This document shows positions 1-7,524 of a stretch of 64,000 nt of DNA, in pieces. The DNA comes from an uncultured Spirochaetaceae bacterium. GTDB taxonomy: Bacteria; Spirochaetota; Spirochaetia; Sphaerochaetales; Sphaerochaetaceae. The DNA is taken from positions 1 through 64,000 of the forward strand of contig CALXYL010000006.1 in the NCBI GenBank assembly GCA_944392985.1, written 5' to 3'. Numbering within the stretch: the stretch's first letter is position 1; each line of letters opens with the position of its first letter. A program made the position numbers and the translations under genes. Under the pieces are notes generated by a model, which did not search any database, was not told where the DNA came from, and saw only the letters and a list, made by a program, of their open reading frames with translations.

Positions 1-83
1 CAGACATGCGACTTCTGGATGTATGCATATTTGCGGCCGTTGACCTCGTTGATGTAATAGCCGGTTCTCTCGTCCTTCCTCAT
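1..83 (-). CDS. 5-prime end of a possible transposase gene (partial)
   Basis: An open frame runs off the left edge on the minus strand, starting at the ATG at 83-81. The 27 visible residues begin MRKDERTGYYINEVNGRK and continue with a tyrosine- and lysine-rich stretch. This resembles the N-terminal strand of IS1634/IS4-type transposases, which start with a short segment rich in aromatic and basic residues. No terminal inverted repeat can be seen on this side and no clear Shine-Dalgarno site precedes the ATG. Too little is present for a firm call; any small beta-rich protein is possible. Confidence 0.3.
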   Translation of the reverse strand, partial: MRKDERTGYYINEVNGRKYAYIQKSHV

Positions 84-266
84 AGTTATTAATATTACTA
101 TGAAAACAAGAAACACACAAGCCTGTTTTGATAGACAATTTCAAAAAATACATGGAATTAATCTTGAATGGGCATTTGCTGCATAGTTATTATGCCAGAA
201 TTCAGGATCGTATATAGATCTCAGAAATCACACAATTTTCTGAACTGATTCTTTTTTGCTTTTTCT

Positions 267-297
267 AAAAAATAACTCCTTGCACTGCAAGGAGTTA
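267..297 (-). terminator. Rho-independent terminator of tRNA-Phe
   Basis: On the minus strand the stem AACTCCTTGCA pairs with TGCAAGGAGTT almost without a loop and is followed at once by six T residues (267-272 on plus are A). It lies 16 bases past the tRNA 3-prime end, so it most likely ends the tRNA transcript. Confidence 0.8.
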
Positions 298-312
298 AAT
301 TTCTTGGTTTAG

Positions 313-385
313 TGCCGCCTCCAGGAATCGAACCAGGGACACAAGGATTTTCAGTCCTTTGCTCTACCAACTGAGCTAAAGCGGC
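313..385 (-). tRNA. tRNA-Phe (anticodon GAA)
   Basis: A 73-base cloverleaf reads on the minus strand. The acceptor stem GCCGCTT pairs with AGGCGGC (one G-T pair), the D-arm begins TAGCTCAG, the anticodon loop is CTGAAAA giving GAA, and the T-arm is CTGGTTCGATTCCTGG. The discriminator base is A and the terminal CCA is not encoded. A promoter lies just upstream and a strong terminator downstream, so it is a single-gene unit. Confidence 0.95.
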
Positions 386-407
386 GCTGAATTTTCGCAA
401 CAAGGGG

Positions 408-436
408 AGGATAGCAATTTACTGCGATAGATGCAA
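408..436 (-). promoter_or_regulatory. Sigma-70-type promoter of tRNA-Phe
   Basis: On the minus strand TTGCAT (431-436) is followed after 17 bases by TATCCT (408-413), which is preceded by TGC in extended -10 position. The -10 box ends 22 bases before the mature tRNA 5-prime end. Confidence 0.6.
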
Positions 437-456
437 GAGGTAATATACGATTTTCG

Positions 457-2112
457 TTAGATTCTTACGCTTACCCCAACAGAAAGCTGTGCATCCGCCT
501 TTTCCCTGCTCATTGCATATGCGGCGTTGATGAATCCTTCGATATCGAAGATCGATATGCTGAAAGGATATCTCACATCGAGTGATATGCAGAGATTATG
601 ATACGCATCCCCGGTGGGTGTGTTTCCTTTTATATCAGGTGCAGAGTTGTTGTTTCCACTGGAAGAATGCGGGCTCATGATGCTGACCTCGCCATGCAGC
701 AGATAGAGGAGACTGAGCGTGACGCTCAGAGAATCGATTTTCCTGTACCCACACTCTGCGTATAGCGCGATGCTGTCGCCTCCATATGGGAAGCCAAGGT
801 ACGTGAAGATAGGGAACTTGCCATATGGCCTGTTGATCGAATAGCGGTTGAAAACGAGGAAATCGACATGATTGCGCCTGTAGAGGTATGGGCTTGTGTA
901 TGATCCCTCAATGAAGAACGAGATGATCGAGTCATCGATTGCGAAAGCATATTCTGCACCTGCGTTGAATCCGAGCGCCATTGGCTGGGAATCATCTTCA
1001 GTCGGTGCTGTGGCCTGATCAAGTGCGAACTGCGTGTACAGCCTCAGCCCATTCACAGGAATGTACTCAAGCTCAAGATGCGCTATTGCGTTGAGTGTCT
1101 TTGAGTTGTTGAGGTTGTGGAAGATCATGGCAGGATTGAAGTATGCCAGCTCCGCTGCAGTGAATGAGTACATCACGTTCTCAGAGATGGAGAAGGAGAG
1201 GTTATCAAGTATCCTGAAGCTGAGCATATGGGCGAGCATGATCCTCGTCTTTCCATCAAAGTCATTTGAATTGCCGTTGGAGTAGTCGACCTCGGGAAGG
1301 TAGATGATGTAATCGAGGCTGAAACGATCACAATAGAGCTTCAGGAAAAGATAGTCCATGCGGCTCACGTGGTCGTCGAATATGAAGTTCCCGATCTTTG
1401 AACGTCCCCATGAAAGACGGTCACGAAGGTATCCGAATGTGATTGAGTCAAATGAGAAGGTGAACGACGTCCGCCTTGGGATATCAATCTCCAGCATGTC
1501 CACCTGCGGGAAGTTGAACATGAGGTTGGGGGAGTAGACAGCAGAAGAGACAGGGATGCGCAGCGTGTCTTCATCCTTGCCAACAATGGCGCCGATGCCA
1601 TGAAAGCCATCCTCTGCCAGATCGCCTACTTCGGAGAAACCGTCCTTGTTCGTTACCCTGCCATAGCCATACGCAAGTTCAGTATAGGTGTAGAATGGCC
1701 CGATTCCTGCCTCGACGGAGGCGGAGGCGAAAGGCTTTCTGTCGTTGAATCCATATGCCCAGTATTGATCCGTGCAGAAGTCCTCGCTGTTGATATGAGC
1801 ATAGAGTTCAGGTGAGACTTCAAGCGATGGGGTGAGGAAGTATGCTCTGTTCTCAAGATCCTCCTCAATGCTTCTGTAGAGCATCTGGCCTATGCCGTTG
1901 AGGGAGGAGAAGTCGAGACGGTCGAGCATCATCCTTGCTTCTCCCTCGCTCCAGGGCCTGGATGACTGCAGTCCTGATCTTCCGCTGATGAGGTACAGAT
2001 CCTCCATCTTGGTATACAGCGGATCTCCAATGGGGATGATCCTGCCTCCAACAGCCCCCAGCGAGAGGAGGCATGCGGAAAGCAGGAACAAGGCGATTAT
2101 CCTTTTACCCAT
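457..2112 (-). CDS. Outer-membrane beta-barrel protein, Wzi-like capsule assembly family
   Basis: A 551-residue exported protein. The start at 2112 is chosen because this ATG overlaps the stop of the upstream gene as TGATG and gives a clean signal peptide (MGKRIIALFLLSACLLSLG); an upstream in-frame ATG lies inside the previous gene. The mature part alternates hydrophobic and polar residues, is rich in Tyr, Phe and Asp, carries the segment LSWGRSKIGNFIFDDHVSRM, and ends in the basic strand SVGVSVRI. This layout fits an 18-strand-class barrel of the Wzi type. It shares the N-terminal region (MEDLYLISG, then a predicted helix before MMLDRLD) with its upstream neighbour, so the two are tandem paralogues. 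Wzi holds surface polysaccharide in other bacteria; no capsule genes are visible here, so the role is open. Confidence 0.55.
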   Translation of the reverse strand: MGKRIIALFLLSACLLSLGAVGGRIIPIGDPLYTKMEDLYLISGRSGLQSSRPWSEGEARMMLDRLDFSSLNGIGQMLYRSIEEDLENRAYFLTPSLEVSPELYAHINSEDFCTDQYWAYGFNDRKPFASASVEAGIGPFYTYTELAYGYGRVTNKDGFSEVGDLAEDGFHGIGAIVGKDEDTLRIPVSSAVYSPNLMFNFPQVDMLEIDIPRRTSFTFSFDSITFGYLRDRLSWGRSKIGNFIFDDHVSRMDYLFLKLYCDRFSLDYIIYLPEVDYSNGNSNDFDGKTRIMLAHMLSFRILDNLSFSISENVMYSFTAAELAYFNPAMIFHNLNNSKTLNAIAHLELEYIPVNGLRLYTQFALDQATAPTEDDSQPMALGFNAGAEYAFAIDDSIISFFIEGSYTSPYLYRRNHVDFLVFNRYSINRPYGKFPIFTYLGFPYGGDSIALYAECGYRKIDSLSVTLSLLYLLHGEVSIMSPHSSSGNNNSAPDIKGNTPTGDAYHNLCISLDVRYPFSISIFDIEGFINAAYAMSREKADAQLSVGVSVRI

Positions 2113-3890
2113 CACATGCTCCATGCGAATCCGAGCGACCACTGCACATCGAACTGCGTCCCGTTTGCCTTTATGTTCCCTGGGTTGATGACAGTGAGGA
2201 AATGGACATCGGTGTAGACAGAGAATCCATAGGGGAGGTACAGTCCGCCATTGAGACCAACATCAATGACATGTTTTACAGCATCGCGTTCTGAGGCGTT
2301 CGGATCCTTGTTGTTCGCTGTCTGATGATGATCGGTTGGAGTCGTGACATTCTCCACCCCCTCCTTGTTCACCTGCGTCCATGTAGTCCACTGGTCATGT
2401 GTTCCATGTGCCATATAGAAGAATGAGCCGCCGGCAAAGAACTTATCCGGCATCCTGTACGACGCAGAAAGCTGTGCAACGATCGCATCCCCGCCATAGC
2501 GATAGCCAAGGAACTGCTCGTCAAAGAACTGCGTACCGCCGTTGCCGATCATCTCCCTTGTGGGGACAACGAAGTTGATGCCCCAGTCCCCCTGTTTCTG
2601 CTCCCGTCCATTTCCTGCCTCCACCTGCTGGTTTCCATCGCGGAGATAGAGGTATGGATCGGTATAGGCTCCTTCGAGATTGAGCGTGAGGATTCCATCC
2701 CCAAGGCCCATGACATAGGTCGCGCCAAGCATGTATCCCATTGCAGTGGGTTCTGCTGGTCTGTCCCCTTCCTTCCCTGGAACCGGCTCCCCTGGAAGCA
2801 GCATCTCGTCGACGACAAGCTGTGCGTAGAGATTTAGGCCCTTCATCGGTGTATAGTCGAACTCGAATCCAAGGATGGAGTTCGTGAGGCTCCTTGTGTA
2901 TGAGTTGTGGAAGAGGTGGGCGGGGCTGAGGGCGATGAGGTCGATCCTGTTGTCCTTGCTCATGTACATCACTCCCTCTGTAAGAGCAAAGCCGAACCTG
3001 TCCTGGAAGAACCGCCACTCAAGGCGATGGGCGATGAATGCGCTGATTCCATTGAGATAGGCACTCTGTCCGCCGTCTCCAAGCTGATTTAGCCCTCCTT
3101 CCAGATAATAATTCTGAGGATGTATGAAGCTCAGTACGAGGAATGTGTATTTGAAATTGTCATCAAATGCAGTGATCCTTGCTGAGTTGTGGTATTTGAT
3201 ATGATCCCCGAGGATGAAGTTCCCTGTCTGCCCGGGACCCCATGAGTAGCGTTCCCTTCCCACCTGCAGGCTCCAGTTCTTCCCTCCTGCGGCGACAAAA
3301 GCGCGGTACGGGAAGTTGAAGTCGAGATTCTTCATTATGTCGATTGGGATATTCGTATCGAATACTGTGGAACCGAATGGTGATGTAAGCGGATACTTTG
3401 TCTTTGTTGTGCCTATGGAGAAATCGAAGAAACCGTAGAAGCTGCTTCCGACATGCTGTTCAGCGACGAGGCTCAGGGGAGTCTTGTTATCAGCCCAGCT
3501 CTTACCCCCCCCCATCAGCCAATTGTCCCAAGTCTGGAACGCTTCTGATGTATTTGAATGAAGGTATATCTCAGGGGATACGGTGATTCCGCCGGTAAAC
3601 ACCGCAGAGGCAGCGTCAGCGTCCAGCTTGTTCTCAATCCGCGAATAGAGCAGTGCCGCCGTTCCTTCGAGTAAAGCTGGGTCAATGCGTTCAAGCGCCA
3701 TCTTAAGCTCGCTTCCGCTGTATGGGCCAGCGGTGGATGGAAGCGAAAGACCGGACAGGATGTACAGATCCTTCATGTCCTCGACTATTTCATCATAGAT
3801 GGGATATATCTTCTCATAATTCGATCTGTCAGCCGCCGAGACAGACAGCAACGAAGCTGCGATGAGCAGGAATGCGATAAAGCGCCTCAT
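2112..3890 (-). CDS. Outer-membrane beta-barrel protein, Wzi-like capsule assembly family
   Basis: A 592-residue paralogue of the following gene, with AGGAGG six bases before the ATG and the signal peptide MRRFIAFLLIAASLLSVSA. The N-terminal region (MKDLYILSGLSLP, then LKMALERID) and the central RYSWGPGQTGNFILGDH match the neighbour's MEDLYLISG and LSWGRSKIGNFIFDDH. The remainder is a series of amphipathic strands rich in aromatic residues, ending GFAWSM. The two genes are translationally coupled by a TGATG overlap, so the proteins are made together. Family assignment to Wzi-like barrels is from the recurring strand pattern and the conserved W-G-x-x-x-x-G-N-F-I motif. The function in the outer membrane is not known. 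Confidence 0.55.
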   Translation of the reverse strand: MRRFIAFLLIAASLLSVSAADRSNYEKIYPIYDEIVEDMKDLYILSGLSLPSTAGPYSGSELKMALERIDPALLEGTAALLYSRIENKLDADAASAVFTGGITVSPEIYLHSNTSEAFQTWDNWLMGGGKSWADNKTPLSLVAEQHVGSSFYGFFDFSIGTTKTKYPLTSPFGSTVFDTNIPIDIMKNLDFNFPYRAFVAAGGKNWSLQVGRERYSWGPGQTGNFILGDHIKYHNSARITAFDDNFKYTFLVLSFIHPQNYYLEGGLNQLGDGGQSAYLNGISAFIAHRLEWRFFQDRFGFALTEGVMYMSKDNRIDLIALSPAHLFHNSYTRSLTNSILGFEFDYTPMKGLNLYAQLVVDEMLLPGEPVPGKEGDRPAEPTAMGYMLGATYVMGLGDGILTLNLEGAYTDPYLYLRDGNQQVEAGNGREQKQGDWGINFVVPTREMIGNGGTQFFDEQFLGYRYGGDAIVAQLSASYRMPDKFFAGGSFFYMAHGTHDQWTTWTQVNKEGVENVTTPTDHHQTANNKDPNASERDAVKHVIDVGLNGGLYLPYGFSVYTDVHFLTVINPGNIKANGTQFDVQWSLGFAWSM

Positions 3891-3934
3891 AAGTCCTCCT
3901 GCGAAGAGTATAAGGCATTACAGGCGCTCGTGCT

Positions 3935-4336
3935 TTATGTTTTTTCAGCAAGGAGAGGGTAGAGGAGCCTTTCCGCCTGCTGCATGTCAATCCTCACCTG
4001 GTTCCTTACATCCTCCAGGCTCTTCATCTTCCTTGTCGGACGAATGAAGAACATGATCTCCAGCTTCATCATCTCACCGTATATATCGCGGTCAAAGCCC
4101 TGGATGTTCGTCTCGATCGTGAATCTGCTGTCGCTATCGACTGTCGGACGCACCCCGATATTCGTCATGCCTATGAAAATGCCGTACCTGAGATGGACGA
4201 TCGAGGCATAGACGCCCTGAGGAGGCAGTTCGCAACCCCTTTCCGGACTGAGATTCGCTGTCGGCATGCCGACAGTCCTTCCCAGTCCTTTTCCATGGAC
4301 AATCCGTCCTGTGATGATGGCAATCGGCTCAGCCAA
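3935..4336 (-). CDS. Standalone riboflavin kinase
   Basis: At 133 residues this is only the kinase half of the usual bifunctional RibF. It has the flavokinase signature GKGLGRTVGMPTANL near residue 16, then PQGVYASI, IGVRPTV and ETNIQGFDRDIYGE, which hold ATP-Mg and riboflavin in this fold. It should phosphorylate riboflavin to FMN in the cytoplasm. No FAD synthetase (adenylyltransferase) domain is present upstream, so FAD must be made by another protein. The ATG lies 8 bases inside the end of the preceding FMN-binding-type gene, so the two are co-translated. The family call is secure; absence of the second domain is seen directly. Confidence 0.85.
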   Translation of the reverse strand: MAEPIAIITGRIVHGKGLGRTVGMPTANLSPERGCELPPQGVYASIVHLRYGIFIGMTNIGVRPTVDSDSRFTIETNIQGFDRDIYGEMMKLEIMFFIRPTRKMKSLEDVRNQVRIDMQQAERLLYPLLAEKT

Positions 4337-4733
4337 AGGTCACTGTCTCATCGCATTCGGTGAAGGAGGAGAGGACCGCAGTGGCATCAGTGAGGAAGAA
4401 CACCTCCGTGTTCCCATCATCCTCGCTGTACATCCCCCTTAGATCAGGATAAGCGTCCAGCATTCTCTTCCTGGCCTCCCTTCTGTCATCCTCTACCGCT
4501 GTTGCGGCGATGCGCAGCCATTTTCCTCCTGTGAAAGCGCAGATCTCTATCCTTGGATTGCTGTGCATCTGCATCGAAACGGACTTGCGCTTGCCTGTCT
4601 GGATGTAGACACGTCCCTCAAAGAGATTGACTGTCCCGAATGGCCTCACGCGCGGCTGTCCGCCGTCGTCGGTCGCAAGATAATATGTCCCCGCTTCCTT
4701 GAGGAATGCGACAATGTCATCGATTCCTTTCAT
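4329..4733 (-). CDS. Pyridoxamine 5-phosphate oxidase-like, FMN-binding split-barrel protein
   Basis: A 134-residue protein with the pattern of small PNPOx-like flavoproteins: an N-terminal helix, LATDDGGQPRVRPFGTVN, GRVYIQTGKRKSV and the strand NPRIEICAF. These proteins usually bind FMN or F420 as dimers, and many are general stress or nitroreductase-like proteins of unknown substrate. The start at 4733 is set by AGGAGG seven bases upstream; a longer in-frame reading to 4772 has no site. Its last 8 bases overlap the start of the riboflavin kinase gene, so a flavin-binding protein and the enzyme making its cofactor are produced together. Substrate unknown. Confidence 0.75.
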   Translation of the reverse strand: MKGIDDIVAFLKEAGTYYLATDDGGQPRVRPFGTVNLFEGRVYIQTGKRKSVSMQMHSNPRIEICAFTGGKWLRIAATAVEDDRREARKRMLDAYPDLRGMYSEDDGNTEVFFLTDATAVLSSFTECDETVTFG

Positions 4734-4859
4734 TGCTTCCTCCTGTAGTAAGTGTATCACATTCCAGAGCATGGATAATTGCTAAAAGGATACAGATTCT
4801 GTAATCAATGGCTATGATTGCATGGAAAAACAGCTTTTTCCTATGTGATGATGCATGCA

Positions 4860-4900
4860 GTGGCTTCACAAAGTCCTAACCTCTGCTATACTGAAGCCAC
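4860..4900 (+). promoter_or_regulatory. Promoter and flanking inverted repeat before the BMP-type transporter operon
   Basis: TTCACA (4865-4870) and TATACT (4887-4892) are spaced by 16 bases, about 30 bases before the ATG of the binding-protein gene. A perfect 9-base inverted repeat, GTGGCTTCA (4860-4868) and TGAAGCCAC (4892-4900), frames the promoter: one arm covers the -35 box and the other starts on the last base of the -10 box. A dimeric repressor binding here would cover the promoter; a stem-loop reading is less natural because the loop is 23 bases. Confidence 0.5.
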
Positions 4901-4921
4901 ATCAAACATAAGGAGAAACAA

Positions 4922-5953
4922 ATGAAGAACCTTCTCGTGCTCGCTCTTGTTCTCATCCTTCCGTTCTCGGCTTTTGCCGGTGGAAGCGTTGAGTCCGGTG
5001 ATACAGCTGACGATGCTTTCCGCATCGCGCTTATCATAGAGAACACCATCGATGACAAGGGCTGGTGCCAGTCAATGCATGACGGCATTACCCAGGCGAT
5101 TGCAGAGATGCCGGATAGGAACATCGAGTATTCCTATGCGGAGAAGCTGCTTCCCGTCGATGCAGGTTCCATTGCCCGCCAGTATGTCGCTGAGGGCTAT
5201 GACCTGATCATCGCACATGGTGCACAGTACAAGAACCTCGTGATGGAGATCGCTGAAGAGTATCCAGACGTATCGTTCGCATTCGGAACATCCTCCGAGA
5301 TCGGGCCTGAGAATGTCTTTACATACATGCCTGAATCCGAGGAGACGGGATACATCAACGGCCTGATCGCAGGAACTGATACGAAGGTTGGCATTGTCGG
5401 CCTCGTCGGTCCTGTCGACTCCGGTGATTCTGCCCGCTACAACCGTGGCTATGTCCTTGGAGTGCAGGCGGTCAATCCAGATGCGAAGATCCTTGTGGCT
5501 CATACTGGCTCATTCTCCGATTACGTCAAGTCATCTGAGGTTGCCACATCGCAGCTCTCAAGCGGCGCTGATATCCTCACAGGATCATCCCAGCAGGCTA
5601 TCGGAGCTCTCCGCGCTACGGCAGAGTCACCGACAGCGATGTGGGTTGGCCAGGATCTTGCGCAGCTGACGACGGAGGAAGGCAAGCTGAAGTGCATTGC
5701 AGCCTCTGCCTACAATTATGCTGCTGTCGTCAAGGAGCTTGTTGAGAAGATCGAGAGCGGAACCAAGGGTGGAGAATGCATCCCGATGAATTTCGCTAAT
5801 GGCGGATTCGTATTCGACTACAACCCGGATCTCAAGGCTGACTGGGTATCACCGGAGCTTGAGGCCATGATCAATGAGGCAATCGCTTCCTTCAAGGCAG
5901 ATTCCGATGGGACTCTGGCAGATTGGGCAGCCGTGGATTACTCTACGCTGTGA
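4922..5953 (+). CDS. BMP-family substrate-binding protein of an ABC transporter
   Basis: A 343-residue periplasmic binding protein with signal peptide MKNLLVLALVLILPFSAFAGG, no lipobox cysteine, and a strong AAGGAG site. It has the BMP/PnrA family sequence: RIALIIENTIDDKGWCQSM at the start of the mature domain, YDLIIAHGAQY, then GYINGLIAGTDTKVGIVGLVG and YNRGYVLGVQAVNPDAKI. Well-studied members bind purine nucleosides; others bind different small molecules. It is first in a four-gene operon with a double-ABC ATPase and two CUT2-like permeases. A hairpin right after the gene probably limits read-through, leaving more binding protein than membrane components. A nucleoside substrate is inference from family and from the purine salvage genes elsewhere in the window. 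Confidence 0.85.
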   Translation: MKNLLVLALVLILPFSAFAGGSVESGDTADDAFRIALIIENTIDDKGWCQSMHDGITQAIAEMPDRNIEYSYAEKLLPVDAGSIARQYVAEGYDLIIAHGAQYKNLVMEIAEEYPDVSFAFGTSSEIGPENVFTYMPESEETGYINGLIAGTDTKVGIVGLVGPVDSGDSARYNRGYVLGVQAVNPDAKILVAHTGSFSDYVKSSEVATSQLSSGADILTGSSQQAIGALRATAESPTAMWVGQDLAQLTTEEGKLKCIAASAYNYAAVVKELVEKIESGTKGGECIPMNFANGGFVFDYNPDLKADWVSPELEAMINEAIASFKADSDGTLADWAAVDYSTL

Positions 5954-5961
5954 TGACCGAA

Positions 5962-5990
5962 GGCAGGGCTTTCCCGCCCTGCCTGTTTTC
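5962..5990 (+). terminator. Attenuating hairpin between binding protein and ATPase genes
   Basis: GGCAGGGC (5962-5969) pairs perfectly with GCCCTGCC (5976-5983) over a 6-base loop and is followed by TGTTTTCTTTC. It sits 9 bases after the binding-protein stop and ahead of the ATPase start, so it most likely acts as a partial terminator. Confidence 0.65.
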
Positions 5991-6003
5991 TTTCATATCA
6001 GCT

Positions 6004-7524
6004 ATGGACAATAAGATAAGATCACTCAGGATGGAGCATATCACCAAGAGATTCCCTGGTGTGCTTGCATCCGACGATATCTCCATAAGCGTCTCAGAGG
6101 GGGAAGTCCTGGCTCTCGTCGGAGAGAATGGCGCAGGCAAGACGACGCTTATGAATATCCTGATGGGGCTTTATCAGCCGGATGAGGGCAGTATCCTCAT
6201 CAATGATGAGCCAGTCCGTTTCAGAGGCCCGGAGGATGCGTTCCGCGCCGGCCTTGGAATGGTGCATCAGACATACATGCTCGTTCCGAATATGACTGTA
6301 ACGGAGAATATCGCGCTCGGATACAAGAAGGCATGGAAGCACCTTCGCCTCGATATGAAGGAGGTGAGGGACCGCGTAATGGAGGTTTCCAGCCATTATG
6401 GACTGAGCGTCAATCCCGATGCCTATATCTGGCAGCTCTCTGTCGGAGAGCAGCAGAAGGTCGAGCTTGTAAAGACGCTCTGCCTTGGCGCAAGGTTCCT
6501 GATCCTTGATGAGCCGACATCGGCCCTGACGCCACAGGAGGTGGATGAGCTCATAGTCCTTCTGCACAGGATGACAGCGGAGCTTTCGATCATCTTCATC
6601 TCCCACAAGCTGCAGGAGGTCAAGGCACTTTCGAACAAGGTCACGATACTCCGCCATGGAAAGGTCGTGTTCTCCGGCAACACCGATGATTTCTCCTCTA
6701 AGGAGATTGCCGCGAAGATGACGGGCCATGAGATCGTGCTTCCAAGGAATCCAGGCGGACAGGATAGAGGTGAGGCTGTTCTTTCCATCAAGGACCTCAC
6801 TGTCATGTCAGATAGAAAGACAGTGGCGCTTGATCATCTTTCACTTGATGTCAGCGCGGGGGAGATCGTTGGTCTTGCCGGCGTTTCGGGCAATGGTCAG
6901 AGGGAGCTTGCTGAGGCGATCAACGGCCTGAGGAAGGCGGAAAGCGGATCAATCATGTTCTTCGGAGATGATATCGTCAATAAGTCCCCTCATGATGTCA
7001 TAGCAAAGGGAATGGGCTACATTCCAGAGGAAAGGAACACCGAGGGTATCGTTCCCTCTTTCTCAATCAAGGAGAATTTCGTTCTCAAGGATATCTCTTC
7101 CGAGACATTCTCTTCTGGTATCTTCACTAAACAGAAGAAGATAGACGAGAGTGCTGAGCGTCTGGTGAAACGGTTCGACGTTCGTTGTCCTGGTACGGGA
7201 ACGGCAGCTGGATCCCTTTCAGGCGGTAATATACAGAAGGTCATACTTGCCAGGGAGATTGAGAGGAAGCCGCGCTTCCTCGTGGCTGTCTACCCAACAA
7301 GGGGCTTGGATATGGGTGCGGTTGAGTTCATCCATTCAGAGCTTCTGAAGATCAGGGAGAGCGGTATCGGTATCCTCCTTATCTCGGAGGAGCTTGATGA
7401 GATCATGGATCTTTCCGACAGGATCGCTGTCATATACAAGGGGTCGATCCAGCGTGTGCTTCCGAAGGCCGAGGCAACAGCTGAGAGGCTTGGTATTCTC
7501 ATGGCGGGGGTGAAGGAAGAATGA
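6004..7524 (+). CDS. BMP-type ABC transporter ATP-binding protein, two ABC domains
   Basis: About 506 residues holding two fused ABC domains, as in nucleoside and ribose importers. The first has a full Walker A (GENGAGKTT), signature LSVGEQQKVE and Walker B LILDEPTSAL. The second has the usual degenerate P-loop (GVSGNGQRELAEAI), signature LSGGNIQKV, and YPTRGLDMG in place of a standard Walker B, so only one site should be fully catalytic. The start at 6004 is the first ATG after the hairpin but has no clear Shine-Dalgarno site; the ATG at 6031 is an alternative. It overlaps the downstream permease gene by ATGA. It powers import with the two permeases below. Confidence 0.88.
   Translation: MDNKIRSLRMEHITKRFPGVLASDDISISVSEGEVLALVGENGAGKTTLMNILMGLYQPDEGSILINDEPVRFRGPEDAFRAGLGMVHQTYMLVPNMTVTENIALGYKKAWKHLRLDMKEVRDRVMEVSSHYGLSVNPDAYIWQLSVGEQQKVELVKTLCLGARFLILDEPTSALTPQEVDELIVLLHRMTAELSIIFISHKLQEVKALSNKVTILRHGKVVFSGNTDDFSSKEIAAKMTGHEIVLPRNPGGQDRGEAVLSIKDLTVMSDRKTVALDHLSLDVSAGEIVGLAGVSGNGQRELAEAINGLRKAESGSIMFFGDDIVNKSPHDVIAKGMGYIPEERNTEGIVPSFSIKENFVLKDISSETFSSGIFTKQKKIDESAERLVKRFDVRCPGTGTAAGSLSGGNIQKVILAREIERKPRFLVAVYPTRGLDMGAVEFIHSELLKIRESGIGILLISEELDEIMDLSDRIAVIYKGSIQRVLPKAEATAERLGILMAGVKEE

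Noticed and set aside
221-403. Open frame of 60 codons on the minus strand
   Set aside because: It is the well-known false frame across a tRNA gene; it reads through tRNA-Phe and its terminator.
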